35,048 nucleotides of DNA. Origin: Deltaproteobacteria bacterium (GTDB lineage: Bacteria; Desulfobacterota; Binatia; HRBIN30; JACQVA1). The translations under genes were made by a program, and so were the position numbers. The notes under the pieces are model-generated. The model saw only the letters and a list, made by a program, of their open reading frames with translations. It was not told the DNA's origin and did no database searches. Position 1 is the first letter of the stretch; each line of letters opens with the position of its first letter. The stretch lies in contig JACQVA010000206.1 of the NCBI GenBank assembly GCA_016210005.1, positions 1 through 35,048 on the forward strand. Reading direction: 5' to 3'. Shown here one piece after another: positions 14,974-25,917 of this stretch.

Positions 14974-17145
14974 TCACAACGGGGCGGCCAGCTTGCCGCC
15001 GCCCACCGCCGTAACCGTAAGCGGCGCGGCAGCAGCGGCTTGCGCGCGTAGGCGAACCAACACCGCCACCATGTAGGCCAGCAGCGCCACCAGTGACAGG
15101 GCCTTGATCCCGATCACCATCGAAAGGCATTCCAGCAAGCCGCCGGCCACCGCGCCCAGCAGATTCCAGCCGAACGCGACATCCGCTTCGGCCCGCTCAC
15201 GGAAGAGCAAGGCAAAGCAGGCCGAGGCGAAGAAGATCGGTGTGCCGACAAACAGCGCCGAGAGGCCGAGTTTCACGGCGAGATTCAGCCGCAGCAGCAG
15301 ATGTACCGGCGTGAAATAGGCCAGGAGCAGCGACACCACCAGCCCGGCGACGCTCACCGTCCAGGGGATCGGGCGCAGTTGCATCCACCCGGTGGCGAAC
15401 AACACCATCGCCAGGATCGCCCCGAACACGATCGCACTGGTCAACCAGGTTGCACCCCAGACCAGGTTCATTGCGGTCACCGATTTGGTTTCGAGCAGCA
15501 GAAACGCCAGACCGAAGCAGAACATCTCGGTGTCCATGCGCCGGCGCGACGACAAGCTGCGCCGCATTTCGCCGGAAGCCGCGGCCACGCCCGCGAGCGC
15601 GAGTGTCGCGAAGACCGCCATCAGCGTCAGGTAGAACCCGCTGATCGTGCGCCCTTGCAGGTAGAGGTACGGCCAATCGTCGTCCGGCAGCTCGACGCCC
15701 TGCGCCTGGGCGAAATACGCGCCGATGGCGGCGCGCTCGTCGGGCAGTTGGCCGGCAAAAGCCGGCCCGCCCATGTAGATCGTGTTGAACAGCTGCGAGA
15801 ACCTGCGGATAACTATCGGCGGTTCGCCGAATGCCTCGAACAGCATGCCCGCCAGTCGGTCGTCGATATAGGAAGTGCCGACGGCGAAGTACATGACGAT
15901 GCCGCCACGCGGCGACAGGCGTGCCCGGGCGGCATGCAGGCAATCGCGTGTGTAGACGAAGTTGTCGAGCCGTACGTTGGACAGTGCCGACAAGCGCGTC
16001 ATCGAATCGAGGGTGCCGAACACGATCAGGTCGTATTCTTCGCGCGACTCGTTGAGGAATGAGCGGGCATCGGTGTTGATCGCCCGTACCCGTGCCGGCG
16101 CGTACGGCCGATCGGGATGTCGCGTGACACCTAATTGCAGGATTACCGGATCGATCTCCACCGCATCGACCTGTTCGGCACCCTCCGCCAGCGCGACGGC
16201 TACGTCGTTGCCGGTGCCCGCACCCAACACCAGCACGCGCCGCGGTGGCTGCGGCAGAAAGCGGTACGGTACGTGGTAGCCAATCCGCACCGACTTGTGC
16301 CAGTCGTTCACGGCCGGACGGGTCTCGTCGAAACTCACCGCCACCTGGTGCAGCGAGCCGTTGGCCAGGATCTCCACCCCCGCTCCGCCGGGCTCCTGGC
16401 TCGCCCGGATGGCGTAGTAAGGGCTGTAGCGTTCGGCCCGCTCGGCCTGCGCCACCAACACCAGCGCCAGCGCCGCCACCGCCCCATAAGCCGGACGTAG
16501 GCGCCCTTGCGCCGTGAAGAACACGAAGCCGGCCAGCAGCACCACTGCAAACCAGATCACCGGAAAGGTTTCGAGAAAGCCGCAAGCGGCGAACGTGATC
16601 ACACCGGCGAGCGAGCCGAGAATGTCGCAGCAGTACCCCCACAGCGCGCCCGAGCGGGCTTGGAACTCGCGCAGTCGCTCGGCGACGAGCTGACCCAGTG
16701 GGACAAACGCCAGCGCACTCAGGACAAAGGCGAGCACAATCGGCAGGCGCACGTCGCCGACCACCGCAGCATCGTGCGGCAGATCGTAGTATAAGAGCCA
16801 GAGATGTTCGGTGACCGAGTTCTGCGTGAACGCCACGCGGCTCATAGCGAAACCGGCTGCGATCACCACCAGCAGACTCACCGGCCACAGCCACAGCAGC
16901 GGGCGCCGCCCCGCGCGCAGGCAGCCGAGACCGAGCCCGAGAAAGGCACTCAACAGAATCAGATTGGGAAAATACGCCAGCGCCCGCACCTGCCCCGGCA
17001 ACCAGCGGATCAGCGCCAGCTCCTGAAACAGGACGACGAAGGAGGCGAAAAACAGCTCGACCCCGAGGCGAGCTATCGACTTGGCAGAAAGGTCGCCGCC
17101 GCAATGATTGCCGGCAACCGAGCCGGGAGCTGTTGTGGACACCAT
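14974..17145 (-). CDS. Membrane-embedded spermidine-synthase-like protein
   Basis: This 723-residue protein has three parts. The first is an N-terminal membrane block (about 27-235, roughly six or seven hydrophobic helices). The second is a spermidine-synthase-like Rossmann domain (about 240-480) with the nucleotide-binding GAGTGND (308-314), acidic E330 in AVEID, and a DLIVFGTLDS strand where true spermidine synthases carry a catalytic Asp motif. The third is a C-terminal membrane block (about 505-715). Proteins of this layout are common in bacteria but have no settled function; an aminopropyl transferase role is unproven because the polyamine-binding residues are not evident. The chosen ATG (17145) has GAGG four bases upstream; an in-frame ATG at 17160 is the alternative. 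It is probably first in a minus-strand run with the SRPBCC and CoA-transferase genes. Confidence 0.82.
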   Translation of the reverse strand: MVSTTAPGSVAGNHCGGDLSAKSIARLGVELFFASFVVLFQELALIRWLPGQVRALAYFPNLILLSAFLGLGLGCLRAGRRPLLWLWPVSLLVVIAAGFAMSRVAFTQNSVTEHLWLLYYDLPHDAAVVGDVRLPIVLAFVLSALAFVPLGQLVAERLREFQARSGALWGYCCDILGSLAGVITFAACGFLETFPVIWFAVVLLAGFVFFTAQGRLRPAYGAVAALALVLVAQAERAERYSPYYAIRASQEPGGAGVEILANGSLHQVAVSFDETRPAVNDWHKSVRIGYHVPYRFLPQPPRRVLVLGAGTGNDVAVALAEGAEQVDAVEIDPVILQLGVTRHPDRPYAPARVRAINTDARSFLNESREEYDLIVFGTLDSMTRLSALSNVRLDNFVYTRDCLHAARARLSPRGGIVMYFAVGTSYIDDRLAGMLFEAFGEPPIVIRRFSQLFNTIYMGGPAFAGQLPDERAAIGAYFAQAQGVELPDDDWPYLYLQGRTISGFYLTLMAVFATLALAGVAAASGEMRRSLSSRRRMDTEMFCFGLAFLLLETKSVTAMNLVWGATWLTSAIVFGAILAMVLFATGWMQLRPIPWTVSVAGLVVSLLLAYFTPVHLLLRLNLAVKLGLSALFVGTPIFFASACFALLFRERAEADVAFGWNLLGAVAGGLLECLSMVIGIKALSLVALLAYMVAVLVRLRAQAAAAAPLTVTAVGGGKLAAPL

Positions 17146-17469
17146 CTCACCTCGTGGCATAGCGCCGTGATTGAGTCCAGCAACTCACCTGCCATGTCAC
17201 CACCTCGCCAACTGCTGAGGTTGACTGTCCGGGGTCTTGCCGGCGAGCTATAGCGATACCGCTGCGCCGGGAAAATGCGGCACAGATTCGCCGGCTGCGC
17301 GAAGGCAGTCGGCGCGCCACGGCCGGTTCAGAGCCGCTGGGCGCCGGCTGATCGCTGGGATAATCCAGCCTGGTGGCGCTGCGCCGGGGTGCCGGGGTGC
17401 AACGCTGATTGACTCTCCACCGCAGCTCATCGTAGCAGTTTCAGCTCGGGCAACCGCTGGAGGTCGAGC
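17146..17469. other. Divergent intergenic region before the creatininase gene
   Basis: This 324-base spacer between two divergent genes should hold both promoters. On the plus strand a TTGACT at 17409-17414 is followed 18 bases later by TAGCAG (17433-17438), a weak sigma-70-like pair. A tandem 8-base repeat (GCCGGGGT twice) lies at 17383-17398. No gene is supported here. Confidence 0.45.
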
Positions 17470-18459
17470 ATGGCCGAAAACAATCCGAACCAAACGCGCC
17501 CCGTGCGCGACTGGCAGTACCTCACCGGCGAGGACTTCCGCCGGCTCGACAAGAGCAAGACGGTGGTCACGGTGACGTGCTCGCCGATGGAGGTGCACGG
17601 CCCGCACTTGCCGGTGGTGTGCGACAACCACGAGGCTGAAGCACTGACCACGCGCACGATCGAGTTGCTGAGCGCACGCTACCCCGAAATGATGTTCTTG
17701 CGGCTGCCGCCGATTTACGTGGCGGCCGACGTCGTGCCGCACAGCGGCTCGCTGATGTTTCGCAGCACCACGATCGTGCGCGTGCTCTGCGACCTCGGCC
17801 GCACGCTGGCCAAGCAGGGCTTCAGCAATATCTGGGTGGCCAGTTTCCACGGCGGGCCGCGTCACTTCGTGGCGATCGAGCAAGCTTGTCACCTCACCAA
17901 CCGGCGCTACGGTGCCCGCATGGTGTCGCTGTTTTCGCTGCTGGCGAAGCGGCTCACCGCCGGCACCTCGAACCTTGCCGCCGTGCTCGCGCGTATCCCC
18001 GGCCTCACGCCCGCCGACCTCGACGGTGACACCCACGCCGGTGTGATCGAAACCTCGCTGTTGCTGCACCTGCTTGGCGAGCACGTCGATCCGGTCTTTC
18101 GATCTTGCGCGCACGTGACCGTGGATATGAAACTGGCCCGCAGCGGCCAGAGGCCGCGCGCCGGCAAACCCGGGCGGGCCTCGATCGGGCAGCTTTTGCG
18201 CAGCTTCACGGCCTCGCTGAAGTACTTCGAGGAGGAGACCTACTCCGGCAAGCCCGCCATCGCCTCGGCCGAGATCGGCAAGCAGATCCTCGAGGTCTTG
18301 GCCAACCACAGCGCGGAGGTGCTGGGCCAGCTATGGGCCGGCCGAATCAGCCCGGATGACTGCCACTCGCCGGTGTGGCCGCTCAAGTGGGTCTTCTTGA
18401 GCCCCACCGCCAGCCGCCTCTTCGAGTGGGCAGTGCGCTATCGCAATCCGATCTTCTGA
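17470..18459 (+). CDS. Creatininase-family amidohydrolase
   Basis: This 329-residue protein has the creatininase metal site. E41, H43 and D52 in PMEVHGPHLPVVCD match the spacing of the creatininase ligands Glu34, His36 and Asp45. The following HGG is at 127-129 and the late signature is DGDTHAGVIETS. Members include creatinine amidohydrolase, FAPy deformylase (ArfB) and the peptide-processing MftE of mycofactocin synthesis; all are metal-dependent amide hydrolases. No mycofactocin or flavin-synthesis gene is adjacent, so the substrate is open. The usual HGGN is HGGP here. The chain is longer than typical members (about 250), with an extra C-terminal part after residue 240. GGAGG six bases before the ATG fixes the start. 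Confidence 0.85.
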   Translation: MAENNPNQTRPVRDWQYLTGEDFRRLDKSKTVVTVTCSPMEVHGPHLPVVCDNHEAEALTTRTIELLSARYPEMMFLRLPPIYVAADVVPHSGSLMFRSTTIVRVLCDLGRTLAKQGFSNIWVASFHGGPRHFVAIEQACHLTNRRYGARMVSLFSLLAKRLTAGTSNLAAVLARIPGLTPADLDGDTHAGVIETSLLLHLLGEHVDPVFRSCAHVTVDMKLARSGQRPRAGKPGRASIGQLLRSFTASLKYFEEETYSGKPAIASAEIGKQILEVLANHSAEVLGQLWAGRISPDDCHSPVWPLKWVFLSPTASRLFEWAVRYRNPIF

Positions 18460-18654
18460 GTCGCGGGGGTGTTATCGGCGGGACAGTTGCCGATTGTAGC
18501 TGCCCTCCGTGGTGAACATGAATGCCTTCACGGCGCGTGCCCGCGCAACACCACGAGCCCGGCGGCCGCGAGCGTGCCATTATCGGCAAGGCTTTCCTTG
18601 AATCAGCGTGGGACGTGTGGTTAACCAACCAGGAGAATACTTGCAGAGGATGTT

Positions 18655-19971
18655 GTGAAGGTCGAAGTTGAAGCAGTGGACCCGGTGCGCCGGCGACTGG
18701 CGATCGAGGTCCCGGCAGAAGAAGTTCGTGACGAGATCGAGCGCGCCTATGCCGATCTCGGCCGGCGAGCGCGCGTGCGCGGTTTTCGGCCCGGGCGTAC
18801 GCCGCGTCCGGTGCTCGAGCAGCTGTTTGGTGATCAGGTGCGGGCCGAGGTGTTCGGCAAGCTGATTCAGCGCTCGTACGCGGAGGCTTTGCAGGGGCAG
18901 GATCTGGCGGTGGTAAGCGAGCCGCAGATCGTCACCGAGCAGGCTGAGCCCGGGGCGGCGTTGCGCTATTCGGCGACGGTCGAAGTCAAGCCCGAGGTGG
19001 TGGCGCGGGATTACAGCGGCTTTCGAGTTGAGCGCACGCTGGTGCTGATAACCGAGGCGGAGGTCGGCGCCGTTCTCCAGCGGTTGCAGGATTCACTAGC
19101 GCAGCTGCTTCCGATCACCGAGCGCACGCGCGTGGCGCGCGGCGATGTCGTGACCCTGGATTACGAGGCGCGCCGCGAGCAGCGTCTGGTGGGGCGCGGA
19201 GAGAACCGGCTGGTCGAGATCGGCCGCGGCCAGTTTTCGCAGAGTTTCGACGAGCAGCTCGAGGACGCCGAGGTGGGCACGACCCGCGAGTTCTCGGTTG
19301 CTTATCCCGCCGACTACTCCAACGCGGAGCTGGCGGGGCAAACGATCGATTTTCGCGTGACCGTGAAGGCACTGGCACAACGCGAGGTGCCGGCGCTCGA
19401 TGACGACTTCGCCAAGGATCACGGGGAGTGCGAAACGCTGGCCGCGTTGCGGGAGCGCGTGCGCCAGCGCCTGGAAGCGCAAGCCGCGCTGCGCGCCGAC
19501 CAGGAGGTGCGGGCGAAGCTGATCGATCAGCTCCTCGCCGCCCACGGCATCGCGGTGCCGGACGTGATGGTGCAGCGCCGTGCCCTGGCCTTGGCCGAGG
19601 AAGTCATCAACTCGATGCGTGATGTGCGCTTGCGCCAGCGCGATGCTGCGGCAGAGCGCGAGCGGCTGGCCGCCGAACTGGTGCCGCAAGCGCGCAAGCA
19701 AGTGCAGACGGCGCTACTGCTCGAAGCCATCGCCCGACAAGAGCACCTCGAGGTCAGCGACGATGAAGTGCGCGCGCAGATCGATGAAATGGCAGCGCCA
19801 GCCGGTACCGGCGGCGAGCGCGTGCGCGCGCAGTATCAAGACGAAGGCATGCGCGCGGGGTTGCACGCGCGCATGTTGCAGCAACGCGCGCTCGAGCTGG
19901 TCGCCTCGCGGGCCACCATTACCACTACCACGCACGCATCTGTCGTTGCTGACTCCGGCCAAAACGGCTAA
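18655..19971 (+). CDS. tig: Trigger factor, ribosome-bound chaperone
   Basis: Trigger factor binds the ribosome exit tunnel and shields nascent chains; it also has peptidyl-prolyl isomerase activity. The 438-residue length is normal. The N-terminal ribosome-binding domain ends in the signature GFRPGRTPRPVLEQLFG (the usual GFRxGKxP loop, with Arg for Lys). An FKBP-type domain follows at about 155-245 (RGDVVTLDYEA to DFRVTVKAL), then the helical C-terminal arm. The start is GTG 18655 with AGAGGA ending four bases before; no in-frame ATG fits. It leads the tig-clpP-clpX-lon block, the standard gene order, and ends six bases before clpP. The C-terminal tail is a low-complexity Thr/Ser stretch. 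Confidence 0.96.
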   Translation: MKVEVEAVDPVRRRLAIEVPAEEVRDEIERAYADLGRRARVRGFRPGRTPRPVLEQLFGDQVRAEVFGKLIQRSYAEALQGQDLAVVSEPQIVTEQAEPGAALRYSATVEVKPEVVARDYSGFRVERTLVLITEAEVGAVLQRLQDSLAQLLPITERTRVARGDVVTLDYEARREQRLVGRGENRLVEIGRGQFSQSFDEQLEDAEVGTTREFSVAYPADYSNAELAGQTIDFRVTVKALAQREVPALDDDFAKDHGECETLAALRERVRQRLEAQAALRADQEVRAKLIDQLLAAHGIAVPDVMVQRRALALAEEVINSMRDVRLRQRDAAAERERLAAELVPQARKQVQTALLLEAIARQEHLEVSDDEVRAQIDEMAAPAGTGGERVRAQYQDEGMRAGLHARMLQQRALELVASRATITTTTHASVVADSGQNG

Positions 19972-19977
19972 GATTCT

Positions 19978-20604
19978 ATGCAGAATGAGCGACGTGACCC
20001 GCACGCCATGAGCCTGGTGCCTATCGTTGTGGAGCAGACGGGACGGGGCGAGCGCGCCTACGACATTTACTCCCGTCTACTCAAAGATCGCATCGTATTT
20101 CTGGGTACGCCCATTACCGATGACATCGCCAACCTGATAACCGCGCAGTTCCTCTTCCTGGAATCCGAGGACCCCGAGAAGGACATCCACTTCTACATCA
20201 ATTCCCCCGGGGGTTCGGTCACCGCTGGACTGGCCATCTACGACACCATGCAGTACATCAAGCCCGACATCTCGACGTTGTGCTTGGGACAGGCCGCGAG
20301 CATGGCGGCGTGGCTATTGGCGGCGGGAACCAAGGGCAAACGCTTCTGTCTGCCGCACTCCCGCATCATGATTCATCAACCCTTGGGCGGGGCCCAAGGC
20401 CAGGCGGCCGACATCGACATCCAAGCCCGGGAAATCCTCCGCATCCGCGAGCAACTCAACGCCATCCTCGTGGCACACAGCGGGCAGAGCCTGAAACGCA
20501 TCGAGAAGGATACCGACCGGGACCTCTTCCTCAGCGGCAAACAGGCGGTAGAATACGGGCTGGTCGATGAAGTGATCGCCAACCGGCCCGTGCGCAAAGT
20601 GTGA
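19978..20604 (+). CDS. clpP: ATP-dependent Clp protease proteolytic subunit
   Basis: ClpP forms the 14-subunit barrel that degrades proteins fed by ClpX or ClpA. The 208-residue chain has the serine-protease triad S108 (GQAASMA), H133 (RIMIHQP) and D182 (DTDRD), each three less than the E. coli precursor numbers. The N-terminal [19 protein letters not shown] begins at residue 11; the ten residues before it (from ATG 19978) could be a propeptide, or the true start could be ATG 20008. Neither start has a clear ribosome binding site, consistent with coupling to tig six bases upstream. The residues after the serine are A-A-W, where most ClpPs have G-A followed by a smaller hydrophobic residue. 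clpX follows by seven bases. Confidence 0.96.
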   Translation: MQNERRDPHAMSLVPIVVEQTGRGERAYDIYSRLLKDRIVFLGTPITDDIANLITAQFLFLESEDPEKDIHFYINSPGGSVTAGLAIYDTMQYIKPDISTLCLGQAASMAAWLLAAGTKGKRFCLPHSRIMIHQPLGGAQGQAADIDIQAREILRIREQLNAILVAHSGQSLKRIEKDTDRDLFLSGKQAVEYGLVDEVIANRPVRKV

Positions 20605-20611
20605 GGGATCT

Positions 20612-21865
<1,254 letters not shown>

Positions 21866-21895
21866 GCGGCAGGGTCACCAGGAGAGGACGAACGC

Positions 21896-24367
21896 ATGCT
21901 CTTTCGTAACGACAAGAAGGATGGCCGCGAAGGCGGCTCCCCCAACGCCCCGCGGGTGCCACTGCTGCCCTTGCGAGACATCATCGTGTTCCCGCACATG
22001 GTGGTGCCGCTGTTTGTCGGACGGCAGAAATCGATCAAGGCCCTCGAAGAGGCGATGAACAAGCAGAAGTTCGTCTTGCTCGCTGCCCAGCGCGAGGCCA
22101 AGACCAATGAGCCCGACGAGAACGACATCTATCGCGTCGGCACTCTCGGCAGCGTGGTGCAGTTGCTGCGCCTGCCGGACGGCACCGTCAAGGTGCTGGT
22201 CGAGGGCAAGAAGCGGGCACGGGTGCTGCGTTACGTCGACAATCCCGACTTCTTCTGCGTCGAAGTGGAAGAGATCGAAGAGCAGCCGGAGCGCTCCACC
22301 GAGGTCGAGGCCTTGGTCCGCTCGATCAATTCCACGTTCGAGAACTACGTCAAGCTGAACAAGAAGATCCCACCCGAGATGATCATGTCGGTGGCCTCGA
22401 TCGACGACGCCTCGCGGCTAGCCGACACCATCGTAGCTCACCTCGGAATCAAGCTGGAGGACAAGCAGGCACTGCTCGAAGTCATCAACCCGACCGAGCG
22501 GCTCGAGAAAGTCCTCGGCTACATGCGCTCGGAGATCGAAATCCTCGAAGTCGAAAAACGCATCCGCACCCGGGTCAAGAAGCAAATGGAGAAGACCCAG
22601 AAGGAGTACTACCTCAACGAGCAGATGCGCGCGATCCAGAAGGAGCTCGGGGAGAAGGACGAATTCAAGAACGAGATCCAGGAGCTGGAAGAGAAGATCA
22701 AGCAGAAGAAGATGTCGGCCGAGGCCAAGGAAAAGGCCGAGAAGGAGCTGCGCAAGCTCAAGATGATGTCGCCGATGTCGGCCGAGGCCACCGTCGTGCG
22801 CAACTACATCGACTGGTTGATCTCACTGCCCTGGCACGAATACACCGACGACAAACTCGACATCAAAGAGGCCGAGAAGGTACTCGAAGAAGACCACTAC
22901 GGCCTGGAGAAGGTGAAGCAGCGCATCCTTGAGTACCTCGCCGTCCAGTCGCTGGTGGGGCAGATGAAGGGTCCGATCCTGTGCCTGGTTGGCCCGCCCG
23001 GGGTCGGCAAGACCTCGCTGGGCAAGTCGATCGCCCGTGCCACCGGGCGCAAGTTCGTGCGGGTGTCGCTCGGCGGCGTGCGTGACGAAGCCGAAATCCG
23101 CGGCCACCGGCGCACCTACATCGGCGCGTTGCCCGGCAAGGTGATCCAGAGCATGAAGAAGGCCGGCTCCGGCAACCCGGTGTTCTTGCTCGACGAGGTC
23201 GATAAGATGTCGACCGATTTCCGCGGCGACCCCTCGGCCGCGCTGCTCGAAGTGCTCGACCCCGAACAGAACCAGAACTTCGATGATCACTACCTCGATG
23301 TCGAGTACGATCTCTCCAAGGTGATGTTCATCACTACCGCGAACACGCTGGACCGGATCCCGCGGCCGCTGCAGGACCGCATGGAGATCATCCGCATCGC
23401 CGGCTACACCGAGTTTGAGAAGCTCAACATCGCCAAGCGCTACCTGGTACGCAAGCAACAGGATGCCAACGGCCTGAAGCTGGATAACGTCGATTTCTCC
23501 GACAACGCGATCCTCGCCATGATCCGGCACTACACCAAAGAGTCCGGCGTCCGTAACCTTGAGCGCGAGATCGCCTCGATCTGCCGCAAGGTGGCGGTCG
23601 ATGTCGTCAAGAAGGACAAGAACTTCAAGGTCCACGTCAGCGGTAAGAACGTCAACAAGTTCCTCGGCCCCCCGCGCTACCGCTACAGCAAGGCCGAAGA
23701 AGAGCACAAGGTTGGCGTGGTCACCGGGCTGGCTTGGACCGAACTGGGCGGCGAGCTGCTCAATACCGAAGTGACCGTGATGCCCGGCAAGGGCAAGCTG
23801 ATCATCACCGGCCGGCTCGGGGACGTCATGCAGGAGTCGGCCCAGGCTGCGCTCAGCTACGTCCGCTCGCGCGCCGAAGAGCTCGGCTTGGAGCGCGACT
23901 TCTACCAGCGCGTGGATATCCACATCCACGTCCCCGAAGGAGCCATACCTAAGGACGGCCCGTCGGCGGGCGTAACCATGGCTACCGCCTTGGTGTCGGC
24001 CCTCACCAAGATTCCTGCCCGGCACGACGTGGCGATGACCGGCGAGGTCACGCTGCGCGGTCGCGTGCTGCCGATCGGCGGTTTGAAAGAGAAGGTCCTG
24101 GCCGCGCATCGGGGTGGCATCAAGCTGGTGCTGATTCCGGGAGAGAATGAGAAGGACATCGAGGAAATCCCGCCCGCGATCCTGCGCACGATTCGGATCG
24201 AGCTGGTGGAACATATGGACCAGGTGTTGCGCCAAGCACTGATTGTGCAGGATGAGGCCAACTTCCTGGCAAAGAAGGCCGACGGCGGTGCCGAGGCGGC
24301 GAAGGTACCGACGACCGCGGCCTTCCCCCCAGAAGTCCCCGAAACCACGGACATTGTGACCCATTGA
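21896..24367 (+). CDS. lon: ATP-dependent Lon protease
   Basis: Lon is a cytoplasmic hexamer that unfolds and degrades damaged and regulatory proteins. The 823-residue chain has the N-terminal substrate-binding domain (about 20-210, opening [15 protein letters not shown]), a coiled-coil linker rich in Lys/Glu (about 225-300), the AAA+ domain with Walker A GPPGVGKT (366-373) and Walker [10 protein letters not shown], and the protease domain with S690 in KDGPSAG and K733 in GGLKEKV, the Ser-Lys dyad. A short acidic/Ala-rich tail follows. AGGAGAGGA lies upstream of the ATG. It follows clpX by 30 bases and is followed by its own intergenic promoter for hup. Confidence 0.97.
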   Translation: MLFRNDKKDGREGGSPNAPRVPLLPLRDIIVFPHMVVPLFVGRQKSIKALEEAMNKQKFVLLAAQREAKTNEPDENDIYRVGTLGSVVQLLRLPDGTVKVLVEGKKRARVLRYVDNPDFFCVEVEEIEEQPERSTEVEALVRSINSTFENYVKLNKKIPPEMIMSVASIDDASRLADTIVAHLGIKLEDKQALLEVINPTERLEKVLGYMRSEIEILEVEKRIRTRVKKQMEKTQKEYYLNEQMRAIQKELGEKDEFKNEIQELEEKIKQKKMSAEAKEKAEKELRKLKMMSPMSAEATVVRNYIDWLISLPWHEYTDDKLDIKEAEKVLEEDHYGLEKVKQRILEYLAVQSLVGQMKGPILCLVGPPGVGKTSLGKSIARATGRKFVRVSLGGVRDEAEIRGHRRTYIGALPGKVIQSMKKAGSGNPVFLLDEVDKMSTDFRGDPSAALLEVLDPEQNQNFDDHYLDVEYDLSKVMFITTANTLDRIPRPLQDRMEIIRIAGYTEFEKLNIAKRYLVRKQQDANGLKLDNVDFSDNAILAMIRHYTKESGVRNLEREIASICRKVAVDVVKKDKNFKVHVSGKNVNKFLGPPRYRYSKAEEEHKVGVVTGLAWTELGGELLNTEVTVMPGKGKLIITGRLGDVMQESAQAALSYVRSRAEELGLERDFYQRVDIHIHVPEGAIPKDGPSAGVTMATALVSALTKIPARHDVAMTGEVTLRGRVLPIGGLKEKVLAAHRGGIKLVLIPGENEKDIEEIPPAILRTIRIELVEHMDQVLRQALIVQDEANFLAKKADGGAEAAKVPTTAAFPPEVPETTDIVTH

Positions 24368-24374
24368 GGCTTTC

Positions 24375-24403
24375 TTGACTTGGGCCGGGCCGGTTGTTAT
24401 GAG
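24375..24403 (+). promoter_or_regulatory. Sigma-70-type promoter of hup
   Basis: TTGACT (24375-24380), a 17-base spacer, then TATGAG (24398-24403). The -35 box matches five of six consensus bases and the -10 box four of six. It lies in the 63-base gap between lon and hup and would give a short leader ending in AGAGGA before the hup ATG. HU could therefore be expressed independently of the protease block. Confidence 0.55.
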
Positions 24404-24430
24404 TCGCGCCACTTGTGAGAAGAGGACGTG

Positions 24431-24703
24431 ATGACGAAGGCAGAACTGATCGAGTCCGTCGCCAGTAAGGTCGATCTCCCGCGGGCGACGGCCGAACGAG
24501 CCGTGAACACGCTCTTCGACGACATTGTGGCCGCTTTGAAGCAAGGAGATAAGGTAAATATCTCGGGGTTTGGGACCTTTGCGATCTCCACTCGTAAAGC
24601 GCGCACCGGGCGCAACCCCAAGACCGGCGAGAGTATCGAAATCGCGGCCTCGCGCGCCGCCAAGTTCAAAGCGGGCAAGACGCTGAAGGATTCCCTGAAT
24701 TGA
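24431..24703 (+). CDS. hup: HU-family DNA-binding protein
   Basis: HU is a small dimeric protein that bends and compacts chromosomal DNA. The 90-residue chain has the normal length: N-terminal helices (MTKAELIESVASKVDLPRAT), GDKVNISGFGTF, and the DNA-binding arm with GRNPKTGESIEI. The ending FKAGKTLKDSLN is typical. ATG 24431 is chosen over an in-frame GTG just before it, with AGAGGA at 24421-24426. The position after lon is the common arrangement in proteobacteria. Two tRNA genes follow. Confidence 0.96.
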   Translation: MTKAELIESVASKVDLPRATAERAVNTLFDDIVAALKQGDKVNISGFGTFAISTRKARTGRNPKTGESIEIAASRAAKFKAGKTLKDSLN

Positions 24704-24731
24704 ACGGTTGCCGCTGCCAGCAGCGCTCGGC

Positions 24732-24803
24732 GGGCGGTTAGCTCAGGGGGAGAGCATCGGCCTTACAAGCCGGGGGTCATCCGTTCAAATCGGATACCGC
24801 CCA
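24732..24803 (+). tRNA. tRNA-Val (anticodon TAC)
   Basis: The sequence folds as a full cloverleaf: acceptor GGGCGGT pairs with ACCGCCC, D-stem GCTC/GAGC, anticodon stem TCGGC/GCCGG (one T-G pair) with loop CTTACAA giving anticodon TAC, and T-arm ATCCG-TTCAAAT-CGGAT. Discriminator A is at 24803. The 3' CCA is not encoded (TTA follows), so it must be added after transcription. It lies 28 bases after hup. Confidence 0.95.
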
Positions 24804-24851
24804 TTATCGGCAGCTTTTGAGAGGAGAGACCGCCGCAGCCCACTAGTTACC

Positions 24852-24929
<78 letters not shown>

Positions 24930-24996
24930 TTTTGAATGACGACCGAATTGCGGTAAGGCAACGGTGCTCCTGCGGCGACGCTTTGGGTGAAGAGCC

Positions 24997-25434
24997 ATGA
25001 GAACGACATACATTGCCAAGCGTGAGGAAGCCTTGGATGCGCGTCGCTGGTACATCATCGACGCTCAAGGCAAGGTGCTCGGCCGACTGGCGACCACGGT
25101 TGCCAACCTGTTGCGGGGCAAGGGCAAGCCAACCTTTACCCCGCATGTGGATACCGGCGACTTCGTCATTGTCATCAATGCCGGCAGCCTGAAGCTGACC
25201 GGCAAGAAGACCGAGCACAAGCTTTACCGCCGCCATACCGGGTACCCGGGCGGGGTGCGCGAGGTGGTGGCGAGCAAGCTGTTGAGCAGCAAGCCCGAGC
25301 GCATCATCCAGTTGGCGGTCACCGGTATGCTGCCGAAGAACCGACTTGGCCGGCAGCTCGCCACGAAACTCAAGATTTATGCGGGCGCGGATCATCCCCA
25401 CGCAGCCCAACAGCCGCAGCTCATCTCGGTGTGA
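24997..25434 (+). CDS. rplM: 50S ribosomal protein L13
   Basis: L13 is an early-assembling large-subunit protein. The 145-residue length is normal, and the family blocks are [52 protein letters not shown] and [13 protein letters not shown]. The ATG follows GAAGAG. It is paired with rpsI 13 bases downstream, the near-universal arrangement, and may be read together with the tRNAs 67 bases upstream. The C-terminal tail is Ala/Gln/His-rich. Confidence 0.97.
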   Translation: MRTTYIAKREEALDARRWYIIDAQGKVLGRLATTVANLLRGKGKPTFTPHVDTGDFVIVINAGSLKLTGKKTEHKLYRRHTGYPGGVREVVASKLLSSKPERIIQLAVTGMLPKNRLGRQLATKLKIYAGADHPHAAQQPQLISV

Positions 25435-25447
25435 TTGAGGTTCAGCC

Positions 25448-25846
25448 ATGGCAGAACGTGCGAATGCATATGCAGCGACCGGGCGGCGCAAGTCCGCCGT
25501 GGCCCGTGTCAATTTGGTTCCCGGTGCCGGACAGGTGACTGTGAATCGCCGCCCGGCCGATGATTACTTCGGACGGCCGACTTCACGCATGGTGATTCGC
25601 CAGCCCTTCGAGGTCACCGGCACCGAAGGCCAGTTCGATGTGTCGGCCAACGTTCGTGGCGGTGGTGTCTCGGCGCAAGCCTCGGCCGTGCGCCACGGCA
25701 TCACTCGGGCACTGTTGTTGGCCAATCCCGAGTTTCGGCCGGCGCTGAAGAAAGCCGGCTTCGTTACCCGCGACCCGCGCGAGGTTGAGCGCAAGAAGTA
25801 CGGCCGCCACAAGGCTCGCAAGCGGCCGCAGTACTCGAAGCGTTAG
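25448..25846 (+). CDS. rpsI: 30S ribosomal protein S9
   Basis: S9 binds the 30S head, and its C-terminal tail reaches toward the P-site tRNA. The 132-residue chain has the usual N-terminal [17 protein letters not shown], the middle [20 protein letters not shown], and the basic end [16 protein letters not shown] with the terminal SKR. The start is supported by GAGG seven bases upstream. It follows rplM by 13 bases and is the last gene of this run before a hairpin and convergent genes. Confidence 0.97.
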   Translation: MAERANAYAATGRRKSAVARVNLVPGAGQVTVNRRPADDYFGRPTSRMVIRQPFEVTGTEGQFDVSANVRGGGVSAQASAVRHGITRALLLANPEFRPALKKAGFVTRDPREVERKKYGRHKARKRPQYSKR

Positions 25847-25886
25847 TTGGCCGGGGCTCAGCTAGCCAATTTCGCCCGTGTTACGT

Positions 25887-25912
25887 GCCGCGCTGGCCGA
25901 CCGCAGCGCGGC
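25887..25912 (+). terminator. Hairpin between convergent rpsI and lptG
   Basis: A perfect 9-base inverted repeat, GCCGCGCTG and CAGCGCGGC, surrounds an 8-base loop (GCCGACCG) in the 71-base gap between the stops of rpsI and lptG. Because it is symmetric it could stop transcription from both sides. There is no following T-run, so it is a terminator by position and stem rather than a classic intrinsic one. Confidence 0.5.
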
Positions 25913-25917
25913 GCCAG

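Noticed and set aside
22823-24544. 573-codon minus-strand frame under lon
   Set aside because: It is antisense to the conserved Lon ATPase and protease domains; composition is that of a shadow frame.
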